From Albugo candida (taxonomy: Eukaryota; Oomycota; Peronosporomycetes; Albuginales), in assembly GCA_040437565.1 (NCBI GenBank), contig JBDOQK010000024.1, positions 310,001 through 374,000 on the forward strand: 64,000 nt of DNA, read 5' to 3'. Positions within the stretch are counted from its first letter, which is position 1. The number at the start of each line of letters is the position of its first letter. The notes beneath the pieces were generated by a model. That model did no database searches. It saw nothing but the letters and a program-made list of their open reading frames with translations, and was not told the DNA's origin. Of this stretch, positions 22,549 through 34,467 are shown piece by piece. The position numbers and the translations under genes were made by a program.

Positions 22549-23458
22549 ATGCATCGTATGTTTGGGCAGAAAAATGGCGACAAGCTTGATATCTCCACCG
22601 TGGCGACAAATGTCGATGGAAGAGTCGCTGTCTTGGATGAGAAAGTAACATAAAATGATATCTGCATATATTCTTCATGCCTTAGATGTTTCGCTGGGTA
22701 GATTGCTCAATTGAATAAAGATGTAATGAAGTACAAACAGCAAGTACGCTGCTGACAATAAGTAAGGCTATTCTGATGAGATGATCCCGTAGCTAGCTAG
22801 CTCAAAGAACAATGCTTCAATCAAGCGACAAGCGATACAGGCTCTGAAACGAAGGAAAATGTATGAGTCACAACGAGATAATCTTGTCGCACAATCTTTT
22901 AATATCGAACAAGCGAAATTTGCTCTCGAAACAAGCAAAGATACAAAGGAGACAGTGATTGCCATGAAGTATGCAAGTGCGGCCATGAGAGAAGATCAAA
23001 AAATAATCAACATTGATGAAATCGATGTCGGTCCCATTAGCTCTCTTGTCTTTCGGCATAACAGTGATTATTTATACTTCTAGTCTATTCATGATGACAT
23101 GGTGGAAATGCTCGAAGATATGGATGAAATTCAAAACTCACTCGGAAGGTCTTACGGGTACGATTACTTGGATTATGAATAATACGCGTTTAACATGCAT
23201 TGATTATCAATTAGGATTGGTAACGACATTGATGAATCCGAACTTGAAGCAGAATTGACTAATTTGGAAGACGAATGGGAAGAAGAAAAGCTTCAGGATG
23301 AAACTAGACAGCCTATACCAAGCTACTTGCAACCCAATTCGAAGGTTACCGCTACAGAAGGTTCATCAGTCATTTCGTCAAATCCTTTACGTGCTTCTAC
23401 TCGCACGATGGAAGAGACGGCATTACCGATAATGTCAGCTCATCAAATGGCGTCGTAG
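22549..23458 (+). CDS. CHMP5: ESCRT-III subunit CHMP5/VPS60, five exons
   Basis: Exons 22549-22644, 22702-22743, 22793-23026, 23084-23157 and 23215-23458 join to 229 residues (human CHMP5 has 219). Introns are 57, 49, 57 and 57 nt with GT-AG ends. Splicing restores the Snf7-family order: MHRMFGQKNGDKLDISTVAT, NVDGRVAVLDEKIAQLNKDV, IKRQAIQALKRRKMYESQRD, then IDEIDSIHDDMVEMLEDMDE, NSLGRSYGIGNDIDESELEA and an acidic tail. The KRRKMYESQRDNL block and the IDxIxxxxxxMxxMxEDxxEI block are hallmarks of CHMP5/VPS60. The protein regulates Vps4-driven ESCRT-III disassembly in endosomal sorting. The third intron uses GTCGGT as donor, the weakest of the four; the reading frame and ungapped alignment support it. 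The gene stands alone in an otherwise gene-poor stretch. Confidence 0.93.
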
Positions 23459-23555
23459 TCGAAATGTATTATTACTAATACAAAGCTGCTCCTAATCACA
23501 CTTGTGTTTGTTATAAGAGTCTAGCTCGGGTCTACTCCAGGAGCCATAGATCAAG

Positions 23556-23877
23556 GCACTTCTTCCTTGGTATATTATTCAACCTGAAAAAGTGATTCAA
23601 AATGGAGTACTCTTCCTAAAGCACCACGCCACATAACAGTTCCATTGCTTCTATCCTTATTCTCTANNNNNNNNNNNNNNNNNNNNNNNNNNNNNNNNNN
23701 NNNNNNNNNNNNNNNNNNNNNNNNNNNNNNNNNNNNNNNNNNNNNNNNNNNNNNNNNNNNNNNNNNGCACTTCTTCCTTGGTATATTATTCAACCTGAAA
23801 AAGTGATTCAAAATGGAGTACTCTTCCTAAAGCACCACGCCACATAACAGTTCCATTGCTTCTATCCTTATTCTCTA
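23556..23877. repeat. Assembly gap with 111-bp duplicated flanks
   Basis: The N run at 23667-23766 is flanked by exact direct copies, 23556-23666 and 23767-23877. This is interpreted as an unmerged contig overlap. Confidence 0.85.
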
Positions 23878-25690
23878 GTCGCCGCAAGATCGCGGTCTTA
23901 GTTCACTAGTATACACGTATGTTTTTCAATTTAGCCGCTATATGTATCGATCCCTTGTCAGATGCCCATCATGCGGTGACGACCAGGATGAATTAGGGCA
24001 CACTTGAAGATCCTGTACAGATCATTTGACTACTTGTTGTGCCAGGATGTTCCAAGTGATAAGAAATATAGCAATGAGAATAACGAAACGCTGCCGGTTG
24101 TCTTCGAATGAAAGACAGTGTTAGTGTGGGAGCACACTATCCCTACCTGTGTACTAAACTCGACATATTTCGTACCCTATCATGTGCTGCTATTTGCGCT
24201 TATCTCCATTTTCTCTAGTTTATGCGCTTGACTTTGAATCGAATTCGTCACATGAAACGTCGCAAGTACCTTGGAGTGGAGTGCAAGATGCATGTTTAGA
24301 CCAGTTGCAGAATTAATCNNNNNNNNNNNNNNNNNNNNNNNNNNNNNNNNNNNNNNNNNNNNNNNNNNNNNNNNNNNNNNNNNNNNNNNNNNNNNNNNNN
24401 NNNNNNNNNNNNNNNNNNCGACATATTTCGTACCCTATCATGTGCTGCTATTTGCGCTTATCTCCATTTTCTCTAGTTTATGCGCTTGACTTTGAATCGA
24501 ATTCGTCACATGAAACGTCGCAAGTACCTTGGAGTGGAGTGCAAGATGCATGTTTAGACCAGTTGCAGAATTAATCGTTTATTTTCCATCAGCGAAAACG
24601 AGGCCTCTTTATATCAAAACTGGTTATGAGCGATGCTTGAACTCAATCAATTAATGTGCCTCATGTTGCGATACTGTGACCTACACGTCCGCTATATTAC
24701 GGCTCCAAAACACAAGCAGAATAACCCTCTATGTATGGATATACTGTGCAATATGATATGTCTTCAAACCTTTGTAAACAAATTTGCAACAAATAGTACG
24801 ACGATTGATTTCTTGTCGACAAAGGGAAGCTTCAGTGATAGTATGCGATATTTTTAGACAAGAAGGGTCTCAAGTCTCTCGCTATGTGTAAGAATTAAAA
24901 TTTCAATCTCACAATCTTCAATTCCGGTACGGGAGTGATGGTATTCGTCGTATGATGACTTGTGACCCGTATAATCGTCCTGTATGCACGTGTCGAAATA
25001 TTGATAGAAATGAGTGAAGTATTGAGAGCAGGCTCATCCGGACATTTCGAAATCGTTTACTGCATAAAGCATGACCGAGTGATTCATGGCGTCTGTGTCA
25101 GCATACCTTTTACGCACGTCATCCTGAGTCACTTTGCATCAAATCCCATCTTCATTCACACTTTTGTTGTGAAGACAAGGAAGAAAGTATCAAAACTGAA
25201 ATTAACAATTACATGAAGAGTGGCCAGAAGATCTAAAACCGCGTCAATTTCGCAAATATTGAAAAGAAGTACGATCATTCATAAAACACAAAAATACATA
25301 CATCAAGCTACTGAACGTAACGCTGTTGCAAATTATTGGGAATTTAAGCTATGTGAGTAACATAGTACAAAAAGCTGTTTTCTTTCATATCATCGATCAA
25401 TTCATGTTCTTTGGCTTATTCTAACGAAGTGAGCAATCAGGAGTATCAAATAACGATAGTCACTTAGACACCCATATTATCTTCTTCAAGATCCTAAACG
25501 TTATAGAGAATACATTATTACACATAGCGACTTCTTGATTATGGAGCAATGTGGTTCGTTCATTTGATAATCATGTGGCAGAAGTTCCAGTTACGACTGC
25601 TACCAAGTCTACTCAGGAAACTCGATGTGAACGTTAAGAGGATGAGATCCGTGTCAAGCTTGTGGATGGTTTAAGAGTGGTCGAGTCTTT
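23878..25690. other. Gene-poor stretch with a second duplicated-flank gap
   Basis: No recognisable gene. The N run at 24319-24418 has exact 158-bp flanking copies (24161-24318 and 24419-24576), again an unmerged overlap. Only short frames without family motifs are present. Confidence 0.6.
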
Positions 25691-26325
25691 CCGATGTCCT
25701 CACTCTTCTGTCTTGTAGTCTGCAGCTACACTGCTCCTTGATGCCTGACATACACGATGTTGAGGTTGGGAAATGTCATCATCGAGTATAAGGGCTAAAA
25801 GGTCTTTGTCCAATCCGTCAATAACAACATCATACGCATCGGAGCGTCGAGCATCAGTTTGACGGAACTTGGATTGCAATCGCTTGAGCTTTAATCCCAC
25901 TTTGATACTCTTTGGAGATGAACGTATGGTATATGAGCTTAAGGATTGAGATGATCACAATGAGCGGCGACGACGAGCAGCACTTATATGTGACCCTCAA
26001 TCGTGCGTCGCCTTCGACAAACAGATGAACTTTTCCGACTCAGGAATCGCTTTTACTTGAAGACCTGAGATCCACAATCGAAGCAAATTATCATTTCTGG
26101 CAGATAGATGACACTACCAGCATTAGCCGATGTTTAGGTTGAGATTTCATTGTGTGCAATATGCGTTCACATCCCGCCGCATGCACACAAAACTTCGCCG
26201 CATGACTTTATGCGTTGACTTTGATTAAATCGTCAAACATTCCTTTATATATAGGAAAGCATAATACTCGTGAAACTAGTGGAAGACGACTATCTTGGGT
26301 CCGATTCCGTGACGTCAATGTCGGT
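25690..26325 (-). repeat. Dispersed diverged repeat R2, copy 1 (partner 30800-31300)
   Basis: Similar to 30800-31300 in the same orientation across about 450 bp. Shared landmarks include tctggcagatagatgacact / tctggcagatagatgatact, gtcgagcatc...tttgacgga, and a gtggaagacgacta-like block near the end. On the minus strand both copies can encode a CFDCGSQVFK or CLDCGSQLFK peptide, which has zinc-ribbon-like cysteine spacing and suggests that a coding sequence was copied. The frames are broken, and I do not recognise the source. Confidence 0.65.
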
Positions 26326-26339
26326 GCGTAACCAACACA

Positions 26340-26944
26340 GCTTCCATCCTCAGACTGAAATATGACTCTACCGAAAGTGGCAAGATGCATAATCTGCTCA
26401 TCGGTGCCTCCTGAAGTTGCATTCGAGACAGCCCAAGCTGCTTCTTTCTGGCTATCGAAATCGGCTGTAGATAAGAGTCGGATCAAAGTAAGAAAAGTGT
26501 CCTCATCCACGATGGCTTATATCTGAGCTTGATTGCGGCAGTGGTATTCGAAAGCGTCCAGCATGTTTCTTTCCGAATAGCGCGTCTCGGATTCTCAAAA
26601 AGTGCCCGGAGGCATCGTAATGCGGAACAATTGATGATTATCTGACCAAACGAATGAGTAACCATCCGATCAAGTCAACTGGGAGATGCGTACCTGAGTC
26701 TGGACATCATCTCGCGTCACGACATTTCCCACAGTTCGAAGTGCTGGTGTTTGTACCAAGCTTGAAGGGTACATCAATAGCTCCACCATACGTCGACATA
26801 TTCCAGCCTCCACGACCGCTTGTATCTTTTCGTTGGATCCATCCGACAGATATGAGAGTGCCCAACAAGCATCCGTCAATACTTCTTCATCTTGTGTGTA
26901 CAACAATTGCCCAAGTGTCGGAAGTGCAGGCGCAACCAACGAGA
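26340..26944 (-). pseudogene. Importin-alpha (karyopherin alpha) pseudogene fragment
   Basis: On the minus strand from the gap edge, armadillo-repeat sequence typical of importin alpha is read: [38 protein letters not shown], then across a 52-nt GT-AG intron (26642-26693) [27 protein letters not shown] and finally [20 protein letters not shown] and [15 protein letters not shown]. The frame changes by one base near 26520 and a glutamine codon position there reads as a stop. After [10 protein letters not shown] the similarity ends and R2 sequence follows. The 5' end is lost at the N gap (26945-27044). Because the intron is still present, this came from a DNA-level copy, not from a reverse-transcribed mRNA. 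The functional importin alpha is not in this window. Confidence 0.85.
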
Positions 26945-27044
26945 NNNNNNNNNNNNNNNNNNNNNNNNNNNNNNNNNNNNNNNNNNNNNNNNNNNNNNNN
27001 NNNNNNNNNNNNNNNNNNNNNNNNNNNNNNNNNNNNNNNNNNNN

Positions 27045-27245
27045 TTATGCCGTAGCGCTACACATGCTATTCGATTCACAAGAAGAGAACTAAGCTTGCT
27101 ATATAAACTTATGATTATCAGTGCTGTTGGCTCAATTATAGCACTCGTATCGTCTATTCTCACTGCTGCATGCCAAAACGGGTTTAAATACAAATTATAC
27201 AACTTGCCACTTATAAATTGTTCGCTTAAGTGGCAACGTAGATAG
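27045..27245 (+). other. Open frame with a membrane-type tail, start lost in gap
   Basis: From the gap edge a frame runs to a stop at 27245. It contains a ~22-residue hydrophobic segment (LMIISAVGSIIALVSSILTA) followed by a basic tail ending in LKWQRR. It could be the last exon of a membrane protein. Its final ~55 bp lie in a 107-bp block that recurs exactly, inverted, at 51066-51172. No family recognised. Confidence 0.35.
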
Positions 27246-27296
27246 AAGGAAATGGCTTCAATTAAAGATCAGCATAGTGGAGCCAGCAGCGTAGCA
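27190..27296 (+). repeat. 107-bp exact repeat, inverted copy at 51066-51172
   Basis: The two blocks are identical by eye over 107 bp in opposite orientation. The distal copy stops exactly at the N gap at 51173, so its true length is unknown. Identity this high contrasts with the heavily diverged repeats around it, so the copy is recent or the contig end was misplaced. Confidence 0.8.
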
Positions 27297-27689
27297 GCCC
27301 CTTCTTTTCGAATGACGCTGTAGCAATATATAATATAAGTTTGAAGTCGAATAGCGATAAGTCTAATTTAAACATTTCCAAAGATATACAAAGGTGGAGA
27401 AGGTGCTGATAGTGGCGAAAAGCAAAATACGAGGTTGTTATGGCGTATCCGACGTGCAACACAGCAAAAGCATGAATAGATGTTTAACCGTGCAGCTAAC
27501 TAGCGCAAAAGGAAGCTCAGCAAAATGTCTCTACAGCTGTCGTTATAAGGAAAATGATTTCGAAGAAATCAACACAATTCGTAAAAGTTATGACATAGCT
27601 CATATATCTTATGGAGATCACGGACAAGTAGACGCAGTGCAACGAAACATAAGAAATGAGGAAACTGGCATAGACACCAGTCAAGCCTT

Positions 27690-27930
27690 GCACGCTTGCG
27701 GTCAATGCATACGTCTCCAACAAACAACGAATTGTTGCCCTTGCCGTCAATGAATTTGGCTTAAATAAACGACGGATTAGTGGTCGGCGGGTAAGATAAG
27801 GATTTGGAGCCACTCGACAGAGGGCATTGTCGTCAGATGCATTACATCTCACTACCATACCATGAAAAGTCCGACCCTCCGACGTATCGTACGATAGGTA
27901 CACATTTAGTACCTTGTACCATTCATGTAT
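27690..27930 (-). repeat. Dispersed repeat R3 (module Q), copy in inverse orientation
   Basis: Similar to the reverse complement of about 50750-50950. Shared pieces include caacaaacaacgaattgttg / caacaaacgacaaattggtg and a cactcgacagagggcattgt block. Both copies can encode a peptide like LPLPSMNLA / LPSMNVAQVND. The frame is broken here. Confidence 0.6.
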
Positions 27931-28399
27931 CAAAAATGTACTACTTACAAGGGTAGCGTTTGTGAGCAAAGAGCAACATCTCAGCCTTTTTCTGCTTTTT
28001 GTTGTTTCATGTGTGAAGGAGAGGCTTTGAAACAGCACCGTTGTCGAGAAAAAGGCAAAAAACGATTTGTGAGTGAAAACGAGAAGCAGTAGAGCAGGAC
28101 AGTTGTTGTATTTCGGATAAAATGATCAATTACAGAAGCTTGGTGGTGGATGACATTGCGTTCTCCCGACTCTATGCTCCGCAAACCCTCAACCCTAAAC
28201 CCAAGCTCATTTGAAGTCGGACAGGATGTAAGTATGCAAATGATATGCCCGTGACTCGGACTTTGTATTGACATACACATATCTGGCGATCTCCACCGAC
28301 CGGATACGTTGGGTTGCGTACCCTACTTACCTACCCCTTACCCTTTATATTGGCCAAAACATTTTGATATACTCTGTGATTGGATAAAACTATGCTGAT

Positions 28400-29310
28400 A
28401 TGATTTTATCCGCTCGTCCCTCGTATACAAATGCTAACTCAGGTCGGAGAAGTGACGATATTCATCCATATCGAATCCTTGAAAACATCCGCAGATCATA
28501 TCCAGCGTCTGAAAGTTATGCCGTGTGCTATTGGAGTAGACCAGCGCACTTCTTAAAAGTAATAGCTCTTCAGAATGAAGCGTCCACGACTAATGAGGAA
28601 CGCAATAATGCACTAGACTTCTTAGGCTCTCTACTTATATGATCACAACAACTCGCTCAATTCATACGTTGAATCATAAGAATTGAGAAGTGGCGTAATA
28701 AATGTACCTAAAACTTCTGGCTATTTCGAGTAAGTATCTTTTTGCGAAAATCGCAAACTAACAGTACCAACAACGCAGGGCATCATGTACAAGTAGTGAG
28801 ATATAATCCATTTGAAGACAATGCTCTCTGTCGAGTGGCTCCACATCCCTGTCTTCTCCCTCCAGGCCAGTGATCTGACGTCTACTTGAGCCACATACAT
28901 TGATGACAAGGGCGATATTCGTCGTTTGTAAGAGCACCCATTAGCATGTGTACAAGGGAAGGTACGAAAGACTAAAGATCGAAGCAAGCTGTCAAGGAGA
29001 GGATCTATGTGTGATAAACAGACATCCGAGTCAACACATCATTGCGACATGATGCGTATTCGCCAGCGGGAAATCTCACGCAGGGAGCATCCAGCTCAGA
29101 TGATCAAGACTTGCGATAAGGAAAGAATTGACCATTAAGGCCATCTCAGATGTTACGCGAGGACAAGTGCGATTCACAATTGGACGTCGCCACAGCTGTG
29201 ACAAGGACCCGTAGTAGGTGAGATGCGCGCTTTTGATAGCATTTTCACAAATGGTTGGTAGAAGTACAGCGGGTACTTTGAGACCACATAACCCAGTCAA
29301 AAGGATAGCT
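28400..29310. repeat. Dispersed repeat R3, modules Q (+) and P (-)
   Basis: 28400-28960 resembles 50460-50950 in direct orientation (shared: gaagcgtccacgacta, then gaggaacg; gagccacatacattga). 28935-29310 resembles 50080-50460 in inverted orientation (shared on the reverse strand: ggtctcaaagtacccgctgt and acttctaccaaccatttgt). The peptide CGLKVPAVLLPTICENAI is kept in one frame, with CGLKVPAALLPTICKNAI in the partner. One module is therefore flipped relative to the other locus. Diverged, no intact gene. Confidence 0.7.
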
Positions 29311-30799
29311 GATTGAACAATGTGTCAAAGACAAATTACCAACCGGTGCGTGAACAAATTGCCGCTTTAAGATTCAGTCATAAACACATATAAACATCCG
29401 ATTGTTTCTCTTATCTCCTCGGATTGTTGCAACATCTATATTGCACACGTTTTATTGTTCTACACCGATATTGTGATACACTGAAATATATGAGAGCCGA
29501 GAAAATCTGTCTTCGGTCGAGCGGGTGATCATTATCGCTGGAATAGGAGATAAGACAGGCACGGAGATGCTAGCAATCAGCTTAACATCGCATACATCTT
29601 GTGTCCGTGCATGTAGATAATCTACTAGTTAGGCAAGAACATCACTTGGGTTTACTATACACAAGAGGAAGACTGCATTACAAAAGCAGGCAAGGAATAA
29701 AGCACATAATTANNNNNNNNNNNNNNNNNNNNNNNNNNNNNNNNNNNNNNNNNNNNNNNNNNNNNNNNNNNNNNNNNNNNNNNNNNNNNNNNNNNNNNNN
29801 NNNNNNNNNNNNATTTTATCGAAATTATACGATGCTTTCCACTTACTATTTTTGAATGAAATGCTCTTCGAAGTAATTATTCGAAAGATCGTGCCAAAAA
29901 CCATTCGTCAATCCTCCTTCTTTATTTTGATGGCAACATGTCTAAATTCGAATATGGGTACAATCACTCAGAAGCACCTCCCTTCTGTACGTTGCAGTCA
30001 TGGACGACATATTTCCGATAGAAGTGCTCCATCCGAATCAGAGACAGTTTTGAATGGTAATTTTGCAGCGAGAAGAAGCACTCTGTTTTAGTTTTCTGCG
30101 TTACAGATTGGAGGAAAGGAAAAGCGGTGGAGTTAATCGGCTCATTCGACCACGGCGGACCACATGGAACTCGTGAGTCACAAAGGGAATAAGTTGGAAT
30201 CTGTTTCTCGCTAGCAATATTAGAGAACGCAGCTGAATGTATGGAAGATCAGGCGCTCAAATGTGATGACAAATAAAAGAGTGTTGAAAATGGAGTTATG
30301 TATCTGCTGGTGAAAATCCCCTCTTTCACATTAGAGTACAAAAGAAGTACGAATTGACCTTCGTTTACACCCAAAGTATCTGCTGAAGTAAAGGAATACG
30401 ATATATTCTGTATTTTAGTCACAATTTATCACACCATTATGCGCACAAGTACCTCTCGGAAAACGAAGCATAGTTGAAAACCTACAAATACGAATGGAAT
30501 ACAGAGAACGCATAAGAAAGTACAGATTAAAAAAGCTGGTGGATGCAAAATGAACCATGATAAACGCAAAATATAAAACAGGTGACACAATCCCTGAGCG
30601 CTGACAAGTACGATGTTAGGATTCATCAGAAATCTTCACCTCAAAGAGTCTTGATGCAATTCCTCACGGAGACGATCGCCAAAAGTTAAAGCGCGGTTAA
30701 GATGAATGGAAATAGTTAACTCGCGATGGGGTGATCTGCAAAAAAATCGTCAAGTTTTGCCTGTGGCCATGCTTTTCATTTTACGATGCGAGAGATAAT
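29311..30799. other. No recognisable gene; one gap
   Basis: Contains the N run 29713-29812 (no duplicated flanks). Only short frames without family motifs. Nothing else seen. Confidence 0.5.
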
Positions 30800-31300
30800 C
30801 GGATGTGGTCATTGCATTAACTTTATGTTCATAACCTTTAGATTCTGTTTTTTACTCATGCCATCGGACGGTCGAGCATCTATTTGACGGAATCTTAGTT
30901 GCAATCACTCATGTTTGTATTCCTCATGGTACTCTGTTTGATGCACGTGCAGAGTACAAACCCATATTGAGATGATCACAATGAGAGGCGACTACGACCC
31001 CTTTAAACAAAGTTACCGATCCTTTATTAGCTTGTTCTTGAAGAGTTGAGATCCGCAATCCAAGCACGTTGTTAGTTCTGGCAGATAGATGATACTACCA
31101 GTATTTTCGATGTCTAAATCTCGCTTGGGCTTCTAGTGCGTGGAATTACGTTCACATTTCGTCGCGTGCGGTTAACGTCGCTGCAAGAATTGTATTCGAC
31201 GTGAAAAAAAATGGAATTACGTGGGAGCATATCACTCGTGCAATTGGCGGAAGACGACTAACTTGAGTTCAGTTCCGCGGCATCAGAGTCATTCGACGAA
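30800..31300 (-). repeat. Dispersed diverged repeat R2, copy 2
   Basis: Partner of 25690-26325, same orientation and same order of blocks, including the CLDCGSQLFKNK peptide on the minus strand. Confidence 0.65.
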
Positions 31301-32768
31301 ATAATTGCTCTAACTCACAGTTCACGTCTTATGTACGAGACGTGAGCTTTCAGGAGGACGTCGAGAAAACAAAAAGAGCCTTTGTAACTATATTTGTCTC
31401 GTTTGGTTTCTATTAGCCGACTTACGCTGTTAAAAACAAACTTTAAGGAAATGTTGGCATCTGTGAAAGAAGTGCGATTGCTGACGAAGAGCTCCAGAAG
31501 AAAAAATTCAATAAGTGAAATTCCAGAGAGCAGACACAATTATTTGTTAGTATGGAGACAGTCGATGCCGCTGGTCTTGTTTCCGTTATCTTATAGCACC
31601 AAGGAGGCTACTTAATCCGCTGCTGCAACTAAGAATATTTTTATCACGCATCTGTTTGGACTTGGAAACATGGCAAGAAGCTTTCTTCCCAGCAATTGCT
31701 GAAACTACTTGCTGTCAAATAAATCATACAGTCCCCAGAAAATGATCAAAGTGATCACTTGCTTGAACAAATTCTGATATCTACAAGGGAAGAGAGTAAA
31801 ATAAGCAAGACAAGCAAACGTCGGGACGTCTTCTTGTTGAAGCAAGAGGCAAGCCATATTCCAATCGGAGAACGGATCTTTGTTATGGATTGGTGAGAAA
31901 ACGAATCTGGCGAGTTCTGCACAAATTACAGCCGTTGGATGTTATATCAAGTGGAAAATGTCTATATTACTACAATTAGAGTATCTGACTTTGTATATGT
32001 TGATAATCAAACAGTATACAAAAAAATATCATGAGATACCTGTGAGCGTCGAAAATATGTCTTGCTGTTGACAGCAGTTCTTTATTGCGGACTCTAAACC
32101 TCACCACGATACGAGACTATTTCCTGCTTGATAGAAATGTCGAAAAGCACTGTGTCAGTTAGATTGGGTGTCATTACTCGTTGTAATGTCTTGTACCAAA
32201 ACCTCATTATGACCATTCTAAGAGATCTTTTCCTCTCGAATATATTATACATCGGAATGTGGCTGTCGTTTGCCAGAATACGACCAGCTGACGCTTGCTT
32301 GAGAGCGGATCTGACTGCTTCGCAACAAAACATGTAGTTTTAATTTCACGTGTGTAATGCTGATTTTAACGATATATCGTGGCAATCATAATCACCACGG
32401 GTAGAAGATATGCCTACGCTCAAGTCACAATGATGCTAGCTTTGTAAGATAATTCAGAATCACGACGGCCTATACGCTCCATTTACCCAATTTGAGATTG
32501 TAAATAAATGAACGACCGTCAAAGCCTGCAAAGCAGAAATTTAGTGCAGAAGCCGGCGAAAACTAGCGTCTGAGCGTTAACGATATTACCCGAACCAGAA
32601 AAGTGGGTGGTGATCTGTATTCATGTGATAATCTACAGCTCTTAGCATTGAAAGCACAGCATATACAGGTGAATGGTTGGCGTCGATGACGACAACGTTT
32701 TCGCTTACACGTTGGCAATTAAGAAACAATGGATGTTGAAGACAGTTATACAATCAATTTCTATCACA
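31301..32768. other. No recognisable gene
   Basis: Short open frames on both strands, none with a family motif. A plus-strand frame at 31394-31615 is basic and free of stops for 73 codons, which is too little to call. Confidence 0.45.
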
Positions 32769-34020
32769 CTACGAGATTACACACGCCAACGTGCAAAATC
32801 CACACGAAGGCGCGCTGTGATGCACAAGAAAAGCTTTTTTCTGCTGTTTTTGTAGCAATTCCCGAGTCACGGTTGGTACGCAAGGATCGATACCTGGACC
32901 AAATCTAAAACTGTGCTGAGATGGCTTGGCTGCTTCTTCTGGCGCAAAAGCAATGCGTTCTTTGGTATACTGATTTTCATAACTGTATTCTCCTGGACGC
33001 GATCGCGATCGAACTCGGCGCCACCCAGCTGGTAATCGAGTCATTGTCTTCGCATTGGAAGGCGAAAGCAGTCTTCCTACTGGAACGATGAGCTTCCGGA
33101 ACGCTTCGATGACATTTGTCGAGTCCAGCGCTGATGTTTCCAGAAATTCCATCGAATGTTTATTCGCGAAACGAGCGGCTTCTAATGTCGATACTTGTCT
33201 GGAATTGGGAAGATGTGCCAGATCGCACTTGTTTCCAACCAGAACCATCACGAGATTCTCGTGAGCGTACTGCTGCATTTGTCTCAGCCATCGCTCAATA
33301 TTTTCAAAAGAAGTACGATTCGTGACATCATACACCACCATGGCTCCGACAGCATGACGGTAGTACGCAGCAATGAGAGATTGGAATCGATCTTTTCCCG
33401 AGGAATCCCATACTTGTACTTTAATACGTCGTTTACCCACCCGAAGTGTACGCGTCGCAAATTCAAAACCTGAAAGGAATATGTGAATTTTATCGTATCA
33501 ATGAGAAGCTATACGTACCGACAGTTTGTTCGCTGTGAGCATGAAATGTATTGTTCGTGAAACGTAGCACTAAATTCGATTTCCCAACTTGCGAGTCGCC
33601 AATCAAAACAACTTTGAGCGTTAGTGTCACATCTCTGTAAGATGTTGTGGATGATAAAGGTGAGCTAGATACGGGGCTATCTATGTTGGAAGAAAGCGTT
33701 CTCGAGGTGAGCTGTTTGTAATAGGACGAAGAGATCGGGCAGACTTCTGTCGGTCGAGATGTCGATCGACTGTTTCCATACGGCTTGGAATCCAGTCGTT
33801 CGCGTGGTGAATTACGACTCGATTTTATTTCATTGCCGGGATTTCTATAGCTGGGTAGGACTGAACGAATAGAATGACATGATTGCATGGCTTCCATTCC
33901 GTTTTGATTGCTCTCGTGAATATGTGTCATACTTGCAAAGATTGGTGCTAGCAATGTAATTTTATATATTCTTGAAGGATGGAAATATTGCGTGATTTGT
34001 CCGTTCCCGAAAATATTCAA
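32769..34020 (-). CDS. Rab-like small GTPase with WW-like module and CaaX box, two exons
   Basis: Exons 34020-33519 and 33469-32769 with a 49-nt GT-AG intron give 400 residues. The GTPase domain is at about 135-310: P-loop GDSQVGKS (141-148), TVGFEFATRT across the splice, WDSSGKDRF, GNKCDL and ETSAL, closest to the Rab family. About 130 serine-rich residues precede it; an internal Met (MTHIHESNQ) could be the true start. After the GTPase comes a WW-like segment, LPAGWRRVRSRSRPGEYSYE, followed by NQYTKERIAFAP, with the second Trp replaced. The protein ends in CVIS, a CaaX prenylation motif, not the double Cys of most Rabs. In switch II the usual Gln of AGQE is Lys (SSGKD), which in Ras-like proteins would impair GTP hydrolysis. 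Membrane-anchored, role unknown. Confidence 0.88.
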
Positions 34021-34467
34021 TTGGGATGTGATTTTGTGAATGGGAGGGTAGGCTTTTGATCAATAGGTTTCCACAATATAGTTTTTTCGAGTTCTGTATA
34101 ATGCGGTATATTCTTTTTTACATGAATGCGGCTTTTTTCACGCGCTTACTTGTGTGCATTAAGAAATCACATCCCTTTCTATTTATTTAGCGATGGGTCA
34201 GGATTCGAACGAACTTAATATCCTAACCGTACTTTGAGCTCGAATATGATCCATTCAATCAGCGAAGAAGCAGGACAGAGATTTTCTGGCTAGCACTTTA
34301 TGTAGTTTATGCTGGCTGTAGTGATGACGCAATGGACGACATTATCTCCGGATAAGCTGATCGCTTTGTGATGCTGCCATGATATTTGTTACGTACGGTA
34401 TATCCAATTCGATCATTGGTGTAAATGAAAACGCATTTTCACCGAATCAGAATTCGTCCATTTGCAT
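34021..34467. other. Divergent intergenic region between Rab-like gene and E2F
   Basis: 447 bp with both promoters expected inside. No RNA gene or repeat recognised. Confidence 0.45.

Noticed and set aside
28181-28206. Telomere-like CCCTAAA units (about three, degenerate)
   Set aside because: Too short and imperfect for an interstitial telomere; compatible with chance or a promoter telo-box, with no adjacent gene to support either.
34200-34260. tRNA-like 'ggattcgaac' segment
   Set aside because: No pairing T-stem and no acceptor or anticodon arm within 80 bp on either strand.
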